From Martinezella tropici (GTDB taxonomy: Bacteria; Pseudomonadota; Alphaproteobacteria; Rhizobiales; Rhizobiaceae), in assembly GCA_000799755.1 (NCBI GenBank), contig JUHI01000017.1:84670-148669 (forward strand): a DNA stretch of 64,000 nucleotides. Reading direction: 5' to 3'. The first letter of the stretch is position 1; each line of letters begins with the position of its first letter. Below the pieces are notes generated by a model. It was not told the origin of the DNA, made no database searches, and worked only from the letters and a program-made list of their open reading frames with translations. The translations under genes were made by a program, and so were the position numbers. Of the stretch, positions 55,715 through 64,000 are shown in pieces.

Positions 55715-56113
55715 TTAGAAGACCGAGCAGAGAACCTCGCCACCAACATTCTGTTCGCGAGCCTGGTGATCGGCCATCACACCCTTCGGAGTCGAAAGGA
55801 TGGTGATGCCGAGGCCGTTCGCGACCTGCGGAATGGACTTAACCGAGACATAAACCCGGCGGCCCGGCTTAGACACACGGCCGATCTCGCGGATCACCGA
55901 TGCGCCTTCGTAGTACTTGAGTTCGATGTTGAGCTCAGACTTGCCGTTGCCGAAATCGACGACGGAATAGCCACGGATGTAGCCTTCAGCCTGGAGTACA
56001 TCGAGAACGCGTGCACGGAGCTTGGACGCAGGCGTCGAAACCGACGACTTGCGGCGCGAAGCGCCATTGCGGATGCGGGTGAGCATATCGCCCAAAGGAT
56101 CAGTCATAGACAT
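55715..56113 (-). CDS. rpsH: 30S ribosomal protein S8
   Basis: 132 residues, uS8. TDPLGDMLTRIRNG and the C-terminal GLGITILSTPKGVMADHQA, GGEVLCSVF close the family pattern. Start at 56113 or the ATG two codons later. Confidence 0.98.
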   Translation of the reverse strand: MSMTDPLGDMLTRIRNGASRRKSSVSTPASKLRARVLDVLQAEGYIRGYSVVDFGNGKSELNIELKYYEGASVIREIGRVSKPGRRVYVSVKSIPQVANGLGITILSTPKGVMADHQAREQNVGGEVLCSVF

Positions 56114-56125
56114 CTAATCTGCTCC

Positions 56126-56431
56126 TTACCAGCTGGACTTGACGATGCCCGGCACCTTGCCGAGATTGCCGAGTTCACGCAGCGCGATACGCGACATGCG
56201 CAGTTTGCGGTAGTAGGCGCGCGGACGGCCCGACACTTCGCAACGGTTGCGAATACGAGTCTTCGATCCATCGCGCGGCAGCGATGCCAGCTTCAGGGTG
56301 GCCTTGAACCGGTCTTCGATCGAGAGAGACTGGTTCATGATGATTGCCTTGAGAGCAGCCCGCTTCGCGGCCTGGTTGGCAACCGTATTGCGGCGGCGCT
56401 TGTTCTTTTCAACTGCGCTTGTCTTCGCCAT
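56126..56431 (-). CDS. rpsN: 30S ribosomal protein S14 (zinc-free form)
   Basis: 101 residues, uS14 long type without CxxC pairs. RDGSKTRIRNRCEVSGRPRAYYRK and LRELGNLGKVPGIVKSSW are diagnostic. Confidence 0.98.
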   Translation of the reverse strand: MAKTSAVEKNKRRRNTVANQAAKRAALKAIIMNQSLSIEDRFKATLKLASLPRDGSKTRIRNRCEVSGRPRAYYRKLRMSRIALRELGNLGKVPGIVKSSW

Positions 56432-56464
56432 ATCAGGGTTCCTTTTCTACGCTCGTCGTTACGG

Positions 56465-57022
56465 TTATTGACGGAACGGGAAGTTGAACTCTTTCAGAAG
56501 AGCCCGTGCTTCGTCGTCGGTCGTCGCCGTCGTGCAAACGATGATGTCCATGCCCCACATCTGATCAACCTTGTCGTAGTTGATCTCAGGGAACACAATG
56601 TGCTCCTTGATGCCCATGGCGAAATTGCCACGACCGTCAAAGCTTTTCGGGTTCAGGCCGCGGAAGTCGCGAACGCGCGGAAGCGCGATGTTGACCAGGC
56701 GATCCAGGAACTCGTACATGCGGGCGCCGCGCAGGGTGACCTTCGCGCCGATCGGCATATTTTCGCGGACCTTGAAGCCAGCGATGGAGTTGCGTGCGCG
56801 GGTGATGACCGGCTTCTGGCCAGCGATGGCCGCCAGGTCGGCAGCAGCAACGGTCGGCTTCTTCGAATCAGCCGTCGCTTCGCCAACGCCCATGTTGATC
56901 ACGATCTTGTCCAGCTTCGGGATCTGCATCTCGTTAGCGTAGGAGAACTTCTCCTGCATGGCTGCACGGATGCGAGCAACGTATTCCTTCTTGAGCCGCG
57001 GCTCGTACTTTACCTCAGCCAT
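56465..57022 (-). CDS. rplE: 50S ribosomal protein L5
   Basis: 185 residues, uL5, binds 5S rRNA. IPKLDKIVINMGVGEA, NSIAGFKVRENMPIGAKVTLRG and GMDIIVCTTATTDDEARALL are conserved. Start overlaps the rplX stop by eight bases. Confidence 0.98.
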   Translation of the reverse strand: MAEVKYEPRLKKEYVARIRAAMQEKFSYANEMQIPKLDKIVINMGVGEATADSKKPTVAAADLAAIAGQKPVITRARNSIAGFKVRENMPIGAKVTLRGARMYEFLDRLVNIALPRVRDFRGLNPKSFDGRGNFAMGIKEHIVFPEINYDKVDQMWGMDIIVCTTATTDDEARALLKEFNFPFRQ

Positions 57023-57323
57023 CGATCACTTCTCCAGAGGTCTTCGCCACGCGGACCTTCTTGCCATCCACAACCTTGAAACCGACGCGGGTCGGCTTAC
57101 CGTCCTTGTCGACGACTGCCAGGTTGGACAGGTGAAGCGAGGCTTCCTTGCTGATGATGCCGGCTTCCTGGGTCTGCGTCTGGCGCTGATGGCGCTTGAT
57201 GACGTTGACGCCACGAACGACCGCACGGTCTTCCTTCGGCAGCACTTGAATGACTTCGCCGGTACGGCCCTTGTCCTTACCGGTCAATACGACAACCTTG
57301 TCGCCTTTACGGATCTTCTGCAT
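57015..57323 (-). CDS. rplX: 50S ribosomal protein L24
   Basis: 102 residues, uL24. MQKIRKGDKVVVLTGKDKGRTG (KOW motif) and ISKEASLHLSNLAVVD are diagnostic. Assembly initiator protein. Confidence 0.98.
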   Translation of the reverse strand: MQKIRKGDKVVVLTGKDKGRTGEVIQVLPKEDRAVVRGVNVIKRHQRQTQTQEAGIISKEASLHLSNLAVVDKDGKPTRVGFKVVDGKKVRVAKTSGEVIDG

Positions 57324-57334
57324 CGCTCCGCTCC

Positions 57335-57703
57335 TTACAGTACTTCTGGAGCCAGCGAGATGATCTTCATGTGGTTCTTGGCGCGAAGTTCGCGCGGAAC
57401 CGGTCCGAAGATACGGGTGCCGATCGGCTCTTTCTTGTTGTCGATGAGGACTGCTGCGTTGGTATCGAAGCGGATGACGCTGCCATCCGGACGACGGATG
57501 TCCTTGGCGGTGCGAACGACAACCGCCTTCATCACGTCACCCTTCTTCACACGGCCGCGCGGGATAGCTTCCTTGATCGAAACGACGATAACGTCGCCGA
57601 TAGAAGCATACTTGCGCTTCGAGCCGCCCAGCACCTTGATGCACATGACACGACGTGCGCCGGAATTATCCGCCACGTCGAGGTTTGTTTGCATCTGAAT
57701 CAT
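57335..57703 (-). CDS. rplN: 50S ribosomal protein L14
   Basis: 122 residues, uL14. MIQMQTNLDVADNSGARRVMCI and GTRIFGPVPRELR are conserved. Preceded by a 225-base gap from rpsQ that contains a hairpin (57842-57865). Confidence 0.98.
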   Translation of the reverse strand: MIQMQTNLDVADNSGARRVMCIKVLGGSKRKYASIGDVIVVSIKEAIPRGRVKKGDVMKAVVVRTAKDIRRPDGSVIRFDTNAAVLIDNKKEPIGTRIFGPVPRELRAKNHMKIISLAPEVL

Positions 57704-57841
57704 GTCAGGTCGCCTTCTTGTTGTTACCGGAATGGTTGGGCCAATCGACCCCCTACCCCGGCTTATGGACTAGTGTCTTGTCTGATTATGCCTGGCGTCG
57801 GGACCCCAAGGATCGTCTCTGCCGGCCATCAATAAAGCAAA

Positions 57842-57865
57842 AGAACGCCCGTTCTCGAGCGTCCT
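57842..57865 (-). terminator. Terminator-like hairpin between rpsQ and rplN
   Basis: Minus strand AGGACGCTCG (57865-57856), AGAA tetraloop, CGGGCGTTCT (57851-57842), 10-bp stem with two G-U pairs, then TTTGCTTT. Lies 64 bases after the rpsQ stop within an otherwise tight operon. Confidence 0.65.
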
Positions 57866-57928
57866 GCTTCCAAGCTCGTGCTTCATACAGATATTTCGCC
57901 CAGACGCAAGGGCCTGAGCGAAATTCTG

Positions 57929-58168
57929 TTACTTGGACTGGGCGGAAATGACCGTCCAGGTCTTATCCTTGGAGATCGGCGCGCATTCCTCGATGGAAAC
58001 GACGTCGCCGGTCTTGTACTGATTGTTTTCGTCGTGAGCCTTGTACTTCTTGGAACGACGAACGGTCTTCTGGAGCAGCGGGTGAGCGAAACGACGCTCA
58101 ACGCGGACAACTACCGTCTTCTCGTTCTTGTCGCTGACCACGACGCCCTGCAGAATGCGCTTCGGCAT
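57929..58168 (-). CDS. rpsQ: 30S ribosomal protein S17
   Basis: 79 residues, uS17. MPKRILQGVVVSDKNEKTVVV and HPLLQKTVRRSKKY are diagnostic. Confidence 0.97.
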   Translation of the reverse strand: MPKRILQGVVVSDKNEKTVVVRVERRFAHPLLQKTVRRSKKYKAHDENNQYKTGDVVSIEECAPISKDKTWTVISAQSK

Positions 58169-58180
58169 GTTATTTTTCCT

Positions 58181-58381
58181 TTAGGCCTTTGCTTCTGCCG
58201 CCTTCTGGCGGGCAATGGTTTTTACGCGAGCGATGTCCTTACGGACTTCGTTGATGCGCGAGGACTTCTCGAGCTGGCCGGTCGCCTTCTGAAAGCGCAG
58301 GTTGAACTGCTCCTTCTTCAGCTTGGCAAGCTCGTCCTTGAGTTGGTCGGCGCTCAGGGCGCGAACATCTGCGGCTTTCAT
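58181..58381 (-). CDS. rpmC: 50S ribosomal protein L29
   Basis: 66 residues, uL29, two helices. LKKEQFNLRFQKATGQLEK and RKDIARVKTIARQK are diagnostic. Located by the tunnel exit where SRP and trigger factor dock. Confidence 0.97.
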   Translation of the reverse strand: MKAADVRALSADQLKDELAKLKKEQFNLRFQKATGQLEKSSRINEVRKDIARVKTIARQKAAEAKA

Positions 58382-58392
58382 GAGCTTCTTCC

Positions 58393-58806
58393 TTACTCTG
58401 CAATGCGCTGTACGAAGCGCGTCTTGACCGAGAGCTTGGCAGCGCCGAGGCGCAGAGCCTCACGAGCGATTTCTTCGCTCACACCGTCGATCTCGAACAT
58501 CATACGGCCGGGCTTGACCTTGCATGCCCAGTATTCGACAGAGCCCTTACCTTTACCCATACGGACTTCGGTCGGCTTTGCGGTTACCGGAACATCCGGG
58601 AACACGCGGATCCATACACGGCCGGCGCGCTTCATATAGCGCGTGATCGCGCGGCGAGCCGCTTCGATCTCACGAGCGTTGACGCGGTTGGGCTCTTGCG
58701 ACTTCAGGCCGAATTCGCCGAACGCCAGATCAGAACCACCCTTGGCAACGCCCTTGATGCGGCCCTTGAATTGCTTGCGGTACTTCGTACGCTTTGGCTG
58801 CAACAT
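58393..58806 (-). CDS. rplP: 50S ribosomal protein L16
   Basis: 137 residues, uL16. MLQPKRTKYRKQFKGR start, FGEFGLKS and the RVWIRVFPDVPVTAKP, GKGKGSVEYWA segments are diagnostic; near the peptidyl transferase centre/A site. Confidence 0.98.
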   Translation of the reverse strand: MLQPKRTKYRKQFKGRIKGVAKGGSDLAFGEFGLKSQEPNRVNAREIEAARRAITRYMKRAGRVWIRVFPDVPVTAKPTEVRMGKGKGSVEYWACKVKPGRMMFEIDGVSEEIAREALRLGAAKLSVKTRFVQRIAE

Positions 58807-58842
58807 TTTCTTATTCTCCGAACTTATCTGCCACGTACGCTA

Positions 58843-59568
58843 TCAGGCGTTGTCGCGGCGGCGGTCTCTATCGCGATCGCGGCTAGCCGGACCCTGGGCG
58901 TCGCCTTCGAGCGCGCGGCGTTCGGAGGCCATCGGATCGTGCTCAAGGATTTCGCCCTTGAAGATCCAGACCTTGATGCCGCAGATACCGAAAGCGGTTT
59001 CTGCTTCAGCCGTACCGTAGTCGATGTCGGCGCGCAGCGTATGCAGCGGCACGCGGCCTTCGCGGTACCATTCCGTACGAGCGATTTCAGCACCGCCGAG
59101 ACGGCCGGCGCAGGTGATCTTGATGCCTTCGGCGCCAAGACGCATCGCGGACTGAACGGCGCGCTTCATGGCGCGACGGAAAGCAACACGGCGTTCCAGC
59201 TGCTGAGCGATCGACTGGGCAACCAGCGTCGCGTCGATTTCCGGCTTGCGAACTTCAACGATGTTGAGGTGCGTTTCGGAATTCGTCATGTCCGACAGCT
59301 TCTTGCGGAGCTTGTCGATGTCAGCGCCCTTCTTGCCGATGATCAGGCCCGGACGAGCCGAGTGGATCGTGACGCGGCACTTCTTGTGCGGACGCTCGAT
59401 GACCACCTTGGAGATACCAGCCTGCTTCAGTTCGTTCATGACGAACTTGCGCATCTTCAGGTCTTCGTGGAGGAGCTGGCCATACTCGGCATTGTCCGCA
59501 AACCAGCGGCTATCCCAGGTACGGTTGATGCCAAGACGAAAGCCGATCGGATTGATTTTCTGACCCAT
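58843..59568 (-). CDS. rpsC: 30S ribosomal protein S3
   Basis: 241 residues, uS3. KH domain GLIIGKKGADIDKLRKKL and the C-terminal core (AEGIKITCAGRLGGAEIARTEW) are conserved; ends with a charged RD-rich tail. Start overlaps rplV stop (TAATG). Confidence 0.98.
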   Translation of the reverse strand: MGQKINPIGFRLGINRTWDSRWFADNAEYGQLLHEDLKMRKFVMNELKQAGISKVVIERPHKKCRVTIHSARPGLIIGKKGADIDKLRKKLSDMTNSETHLNIVEVRKPEIDATLVAQSIAQQLERRVAFRRAMKRAVQSAMRLGAEGIKITCAGRLGGAEIARTEWYREGRVPLHTLRADIDYGTAEAETAFGICGIKVWIFKGEILEHDPMASERRALEGDAQGPASRDRDRDRRRDNA

Positions 59569-59957
59569 TATGCGGCCTCCCCTTGAGCTTCCACTTCACG
59601 AACGACGATCGTCAGGTGCGCGAACGGACGCTCGATGCGAGACGCACGGCCGCGGCCACGAGCGTGGAAACGCTTCATGACGATCGACTTGCCCACGTAA
59701 GCTTCCGCTACGACCAGCGAGTCAACGTCGAGATCGTGGTTGTTTTCTGCATTGGCGATCGCAGATTCGAGCGTCTTCTTCACAGCGCCAGCGATACGCT
59801 TGCGCGAGAATTCCAGCTCTGCGAGCGCGCGGTCAACCTTCTTGCCACGGATCTGAGCCGCGACCAGGTTGAGCTTCTGCGGGCTGACACGGAGCGTGCG
59901 CGCAACTGCCTGCGCCTCATTGTCCTTCAGCCGGCGTTCGGTTTTTGCCTTGCCCAT
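59568..59957 (-). CDS. rplV: 50S ribosomal protein L22
   Basis: 129 residues, uL22. ARTLRVSPQKLNLVAAQIRGKKV and the tunnel-lining loop FHARGRGRASRIERPFAHLTIVV are diagnostic. Confidence 0.98.
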   Translation of the reverse strand: MGKAKTERRLKDNEAQAVARTLRVSPQKLNLVAAQIRGKKVDRALAELEFSRKRIAGAVKKTLESAIANAENNHDLDVDSLVVAEAYVGKSIVMKRFHARGRGRASRIERPFAHLTIVVREVEAQGEAA

Positions 59958-59959
59958 TG

Positions 59960-60238
59960 TTACTTCCTCTTCGCCTTCTTGTCCGCACCGTGACCATAAT
60001 AGGTACGGGTCGGGGCGAACTCGCCGAACTTGTGTCCGACCATGTCTTCATTGACGCTGACCGGAATGTGCTTGCTGCCGTTGTAGACGCCGAAGGTGAG
60101 ACCGACGAACTGCGGCATGATGGTGGAGCGACGGCTCCACATCTTGATTACTTCGCTACGTCCGCCTTCGCGCACCTTCTCAGCCTTCTTGAGAAGATAG
60201 CCGTCAACAAACGGACCTTTCCATACTGAACGAGCCAC
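59960..60238 (-). CDS. rpsS: 30S ribosomal protein S19
   Basis: 92 residues, uS19. MARSVWKGPFVDGYLLKKAE and WSRRSTIMPQFVGLTF, MVGHKFGEFAPTRTY are diagnostic. Confidence 0.98.
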   Translation of the reverse strand: MARSVWKGPFVDGYLLKKAEKVREGGRSEVIKMWSRRSTIMPQFVGLTFGVYNGSKHIPVSVNEDMVGHKFGEFAPTRTYYGHGADKKAKRK

Positions 60239-60253
60239 TTGAGACTTCCTCTC

Positions 60254-61090
60254 TTACTTCTTGCGCTGATGGCGCGAGCGCATAATCATCTTGTCGGTCG
60301 ACTTGTTCGACCGCGTACGCTTGCCCTTGGTCGGCTTGCCCCACGGGGTCACCGGATGGCGACCACCAGAGGTGCGGCCTTCACCACCGCCGTGCGGATG
60401 GTCAACCGGGTTCATGACGACGCCGCGGTTATGCGGCTTCTTGCCACGCCAACGCGAACGACCGGCCTTACCGTCGTTGATGTTAGCATGATCCGGGTTC
60501 GAAACCGCACCGATCGTTGCAAGGCAGGTGCCATGCACGAGGCGCTGTTCGCCGGAGTTGAGGCGAAGGATCGCCATGCCCTGGTCACGACCGACGAGCT
60601 GCGCGTAGGAACCGGCGGAGCGAGCGATCTGGCCGCCCTTGCCCGGCTTCATTTCCACATTGTGGATGATGGAGCCGACCGGGATGAACTGAAGCGGCAT
60701 GGTGTTGCCCGGCTTCACGTCCACTGCCTTTTCCGAAGCAATGACCTTGTCGCCGGCAGCAAGACGCTGCGGAGCGAGGATGTAGGCCAGTTCGCCGTCC
60801 GTGTACTTCACCAGAGCGATGTAAGCGGTACGGTTCGGATCGTATTCGATACGCTCGACCGATGCTTCAACGTCGAACTTGCGACGCTTGAAGTCGACCA
60901 GACGATAGCTGCGCTTGTGACCGCCGCCCTGAAAGCGAACGGTGATGCGGCCGGTGTTGTTACGGCCACCCTTGGAGGTCAGGCCTTCCGTCAGCGTCTT
61001 GACCGGCTTGCCCTTGTAGAGCGAGGAGCGATCGACGATGACCAGCTGACGCTGGCTCGGGGTCGTCGGATTGAATGTTTTCAATGCCAT
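60254..61090 (-). CDS. rplB: 50S ribosomal protein L2
   Basis: 278 residues, uL2. GRITVRFQGGGHKRSYR, the basic KPHNRGVVMNPVDHPHGGGEG loop at the peptidyl transferase centre, and HPVTPWGKPTKGKRTR are conserved. Confidence 0.98.
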   Translation of the reverse strand: MALKTFNPTTPSQRQLVIVDRSSLYKGKPVKTLTEGLTSKGGRNNTGRITVRFQGGGHKRSYRLVDFKRRKFDVEASVERIEYDPNRTAYIALVKYTDGELAYILAPQRLAAGDKVIASEKAVDVKPGNTMPLQFIPVGSIIHNVEMKPGKGGQIARSAGSYAQLVGRDQGMAILRLNSGEQRLVHGTCLATIGAVSNPDHANINDGKAGRSRWRGKKPHNRGVVMNPVDHPHGGGEGRTSGGRHPVTPWGKPTKGKRTRSNKSTDKMIMRSRHQRKK

Positions 61091-61101
61091 TTTCTTATTC
61101 C

Positions 61102-61395
61102 TCAGAGACCGGTGGAGACGTCGATCGACTGGCCTTCGGCGAGCGTCACAACAGCCTTCTTCACGTCCTTCTGCTTGCCGACGAGACCCTTGAACCGCTT
61201 GGTCTTGCCGAGGCGCAGCAGAGTGTTAACGGCCGTCACCTTGACGCCGAAGAGCGCTTCGACGGCAGCCTTGATTTCCGGCTTCGTCGCGTTCTTGGCA
61301 ACGTTGAAAACAACCTGGTTATTGTCCGAAAGCAGCGTGGACTTTTCGGTGATCGCAGGAGAAACGATCACATCATAATGGCGAAGATCCGTCAC
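61102..61395 (-). CDS. rplW: 50S ribosomal protein L23
   Basis: 97 residues, uL23. DVIVSPAITEKSTLLS and ATKPEIKAAVEALFGVKV are diagnostic. GTG start at 61395 inside a GTGA overlap with rplD. Confidence 0.97.
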   Translation of the reverse strand: MTDLRHYDVIVSPAITEKSTLLSDNNQVVFNVAKNATKPEIKAAVEALFGVKVTAVNTLLRLGKTKRFKGLVGKQKDVKKAVVTLAEGQSIDVSTGL

Positions 61396-62012
61396 TTGAA
61401 ACGCTCCTCTAGAGCTTCAACTGCAGCCTTGGACAGCACGAGCTTGCCGCGGCGCAGGATGTCATAAACGTTGATGCCCTGAACCGGCAGAACATCGATG
61501 TTCGGGATGTTCTGGGCTGCGAGCTTGAAGTTGCTGTCGAGTTCAGCACCGCCGATGAACAGAGCGTTCGTCAGGCCGAGCGTTTCGAAAGCACCAGCGA
61601 GTGCCTTGGTCTTGGCTTCGGTTGCGACGAGATTGTCGATGACAATCACATCTTCAGCCTTGAACTTGGCAGAGAGAGCGTGACGCAGGCCGAGGGCGCG
61701 AACCTTCTTCGGCAGATCGTGCTCGTGGCTGCGAGCGACTGGGCCGTGAGCCTTACCACCGCCGCGGAACTGCGGAGCGCGAGCCGAATGGTGACGAGCG
61801 CGGCCCGTACCCTTCTGCTTGTACATCTTGGCGCCGGTGCGCGCGACATCCGCGCGGCCCTTTGCCTGATGCGTGCCCTGCTGCTTCTTGGCAAGCTGCC
61901 AGCGAATGACGCGGGCAAGAATGTCTTCACGCGGCTCGAGGCCGAAAATCGCGTCAGAAAGGGAAACCTTCCCAGCGTCTTTGCCCTCAAGGGTCTTGAC
62001 GTTCAATTCCAT
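61392..62012 (-). CDS. rplD: 50S ribosomal protein L4
   Basis: 206 residues, uL4. MELNVKTLEGKDAGKVSLSD start (62012) and the exit-tunnel loop KMYKQKGTGRARHHSARAPQ are diagnostic. The longer upstream in-frame region is not coding-like and overlaps rplC. Confidence 0.98.
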   Translation of the reverse strand: MELNVKTLEGKDAGKVSLSDAIFGLEPREDILARVIRWQLAKKQQGTHQAKGRADVARTGAKMYKQKGTGRARHHSARAPQFRGGGKAHGPVARSHEHDLPKKVRALGLRHALSAKFKAEDVIVIDNLVATEAKTKALAGAFETLGLTNALFIGGAELDSNFKLAAQNIPNIDVLPVQGINVYDILRRGKLVLSKAAVEALEERFK

Positions 62013-62025
62013 TGGTTTGGCTCCC

Positions 62026-62667
62026 TTACTTCGCTGCCGACTTGACGGCGTCGCGCACGATGATCCAGGCACCCTTGGAGCCGGGAACCGCACCCTTGAC
62101 CAGGATCAGACCGCGATCTTCATCGGTCGAAACCACTTCAAGGTTCTGCGTCGTCACGCGCGTCTGGCCCATGTGACCAGCCATCTTCTTGTTCTTGAAC
62201 ACCTTGCCCGGGTCCTGGCGCGAGCCGGTCGAACCGTGCGAGCGGTGCGAAACCGACACACCGTGCGTGGCGCGCAGACCGCCGAAGCCGTGACGCTTGA
62301 TGGCGCCGGCAAAGCCCTTACCGATCGTCGTACCGGTCACGTCGACGAGCTGGCCCGCCGTGAAGTGAGCAGCCTTCAGCTCGGTGCCAACTTCCAGCAG
62401 GTTGTCGTCCGTAACGCGGAATTCAACGAGCTTGGCCTTCGGCTCAACGCTTGCGACGGCGAAATGACCGCGCAGGGCCTTCGTCGTGTTCTTAACTTTA
62501 GCCTGGCCGGCACCCAGCTGAACTGCGGTGTAGCCATTCTTTTCAACTGTGCGCTGGGCTACGACCTGGCAGCCATCCAAACGCAATACGGTTACCGGGA
62601 CATGCTCGCCGGCGTCGTTATAGACGCGGGTCATTCCCACCTTCTGTGCAATCACACCTGAACGCAT
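62026..62667 (-). CDS. rplC: 50S ribosomal protein L3
   Basis: 213 residues, uL3. Starts MRSGVIAQKVGMTRVYNDAG; contains GFAGAIKRHGFGG and HRSHGSTGSRQDPGKVFKNKKMAGHMG near the peptidyl transferase centre. ATG at 62667. Confidence 0.98.
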   Translation of the reverse strand: MRSGVIAQKVGMTRVYNDAGEHVPVTVLRLDGCQVVAQRTVEKNGYTAVQLGAGQAKVKNTTKALRGHFAVASVEPKAKLVEFRVTDDNLLEVGTELKAAHFTAGQLVDVTGTTIGKGFAGAIKRHGFGGLRATHGVSVSHRSHGSTGSRQDPGKVFKNKKMAGHMGQTRVTTQNLEVVSTDEDRGLILVKGAVPGSKGAWIIVRDAVKSAAK

Positions 62668-62706
62668 CGGTTCAATCCTTCTCACTCAGCTCGAGGACCA
62701 GAGGTC

Positions 62707-63015
62707 TCAGAGCTTGATCTCAACATCGACACCGGCGGCGAGATCGAGCTTCATCAGCGCGTCTACCGTCTGCGGAGTCGGGTCAACGATGTCGAGGAGG
62801 CGCTTATGCGTGCGCATCTCGAACTGCTCGCGGCTCTTCTTGTCGATGTGCGGGGACCGGTTTACCGTAAACTTCTCGATGCGGGTCGGAAGCGGAACGG
62901 GGCCCCGGACGCTAGCACCGGTGCGCTTCGCCGTCGACACGATCTCGCGCGTGGAAGCATCGAGAATCCGGTGATCGAACGCCTTCAGGCGAATGCGGAT
63001 ATTTTGGCCGTTCAT
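62707..63015 (-). CDS. rpsJ: 30S ribosomal protein S10
   Basis: 102 residues, uS10. MNGQNIRIRLKAFDHRILD, GPVPLPTRIEKFTVNRSPHIDKKSREQFE and the C-terminal TVDALMKLDLAAGVDVEI are diagnostic. Heads the S10 operon after tuf; S10 (NusE) also joins antitermination complexes. Confidence 0.98.
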   Translation of the reverse strand: MNGQNIRIRLKAFDHRILDASTREIVSTAKRTGASVRGPVPLPTRIEKFTVNRSPHIDKKSREQFEMRTHKRLLDIVDPTPQTVDALMKLDLAAGVDVEIKL

Positions 63016-63328
63016 TCGACGTTATCCTTGTGTTTTGTTATCTCGCGCGCCGCTTAAAAAAGGGCACGGATTGTTCGTTTTCCTAAGGCGGACCACCGGT
63101 TTCAAAGATCGAGAGGGACGCCGGCGACGGCATCCCCATCCACTTCTTCAGACCTTTCGGCCCACCTTAATTGTTAATCTCTTCGACCGCTTCGTTATCC
63201 GAAGCAGCACGCAAATCGCGCTCGCGCGCCATTTGCAACATTTCCATGTCATAAGCAAGCGGCTAAAGCCGCCTGCATCATAATAATGTCATCGAATCGG
63301 CCACTCGGAGGGAGTGGCCGGCTTCGAA
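63016..63328. other. Leader/intergenic between tuf and rpsJ
   Basis: 313 bases. Two hairpins: minus-strand GGCCACTC/GAGTGGCC just after the tuf stop (about 63297-63317) and GCAAGCGGC-TAAA-GCCGCCTGC at 63255-63276. Neither has a long T tract. May terminate tuf or shape the S10 leader. No coding signal. Confidence 0.55.
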
Positions 63329-64000
63329 TTACTCGACGATGGAGGCAACGATGCCTGCGCCGACGGTACGGCCGCCTTCGCGGATAGCGAAGCGAAGCTT
63401 TTCTTCCATCGCGATCGGAACGATCAGCTCGACGGCAACGGTAACGTTGTCGCCAGGCATAACCATTTCCGTGCCTTCCGGAAGCGTCACGATGCCGGTC
63501 ACGTCAGTCGTACGGAAGTAGAACTGCGGACGGTAGTTCGTGAAGAACGGCGTATGACGGCCGCCTTCTTCCTTCGTCAGGATGTAGGCTTCAGCCATGA
63601 ACTTCTTGTGCGGCTTCACAGAACCCGGCTTGCACAGGATCTGACCACGCTCGACGCCGTCACGGTTAACACCGCGGATCAGCGCGCCGATGTTGTCGCC
63701 GGCCTGGCCCTGATCGAGCAGCTTGCGGAACATTTCAACGCCGGTAACCGTCGTCTTCGACGTCGGACGAATGCCGACGATTTCGACTTCTTCACCAACC
63801 TTGACGATACCACGCTCGACGCGGCCCGTCACAACCGTACCACGGCCGGAGATCGAGAACACGTCTTCGATCGGCATCAGGAACGGCTGGTCGATCGGAC
63901 GCTCTGGCGTCGGGATGTAGGCGTCAACAGCTGCCATCAGCTCGCGGATCGCGTCTTCGCCGATCTTCTTGTCCGAATCTTCAAGAGCGGCAAGCGCCGA
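63329..64000 (-). CDS. tuf: Elongation factor Tu, 3' part (runs off window)
   Basis: Reading frame open from 64000 to the stop at 63329; 223 C-terminal residues. DAYIPTPERPIDQPFLMPIEDVFSISGRGTVVTGRVERG is domain 2, and PHKKFMAEAYILTKEEGGRHTPFF, FRTTDVTG, FAIREGGRTVGAGIV are domain 3. The GTPase domain lies outside the window. This is the S10-linked tuf copy. Confidence 0.98.
   Translation of the reverse strand, partial: SALAALEDSDKKIGEDAIRELMAAVDAYIPTPERPIDQPFLMPIEDVFSISGRGTVVTGRVERGIVKVGEEVEIVGIRPTSKTTVTGVEMFRKLLDQGQAGDNIGALIRGVNRDGVERGQILCKPGSVKPHKKFMAEAYILTKEEGGRHTPFFTNYRPQFYFRTTDVTGIVTLPEGTEMVMPGDNVTVAVELIVPIAMEEKLRFAIREGGRTVGAGIVASIVE

Overview
The window looks like a chromosomal segment of a Rhizobiaceae bacterium, most likely Rhizobium sensu lato. 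It is GC-rich, uses class II (B12-dependent) ribonucleotide reductase, carries short palindromic intergenic repeats of the rhizobial kind, and ends in an alphaproteobacterial S10-spc-alpha ribosomal operon whose adenylate kinase has a four-cysteine lid. Genus is inferred from protein character; no database was searched.

Layout. 1-10.3 kb: 5' part of alanine dehydrogenase with a divergent Lrp/AsnC regulator, an EEP-fold phosphoesterase, a PilZ protein, a Tat-type CpdB phosphoesterase, a LysR/azoreductase divergent pair, a TetR/SDR divergent pair with two tandem operator-like palindromes, an orphan gene, HlyU-like protein and threonine ammonia-lyase. 10.3-19.4 kb: small lipoprotein, tRNA-Leu(TAA), WrbA, a stand-alone CinA-type MoCF domain protein, tandem-USP protein, xanthine phosphoribosyltransferase, then nrdJ with a long leader carrying NrdR-box-like palindromes. 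19.4-24 kb: acyltransferase-3, exported alpha/beta hydrolase, ABC-F ATPase.

23.9-30.3 kb is the most unusual part: four tightly overlapping minus-strand genes encode a four-TM MotA/ExbB-like protein with a coiled-coil tail, a MotB/OmpA-like protein with an acidic residue in its single TM helix, a membrane-anchored extracytoplasmic vWA-like protein, and a large multi-TM coiled-coil protein. A SARP/TPR regulator lies just upstream on the same strand. This resembles a proton-driven stator complex but belongs to no system I recognise; it has the MotAB logic of Zorya without ZorC/ZorD.

30.4-48.3 kb is ordinary accessory/housekeeping content: ketopantoate reductase, a DapA-family protein that has lost its catalytic Lys and Tyr, three small orphan ORFs, DUF1883, rarA-degP (coupled), an LprI-like protein, ilvD, msrPQ, a marR-fusC-DUF1656-hlyD efflux operon with a MarR operator, a TetR/DinB pair with three half-sites, a phosphotransferase with an extra N-terminal domain, and DUF2809. 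48.3-64 kb is one minus-strand ribosomal superoperon from tuf to rplQ, with terminator-like hairpins after rpsQ, after rplO and (clear) after rplQ.
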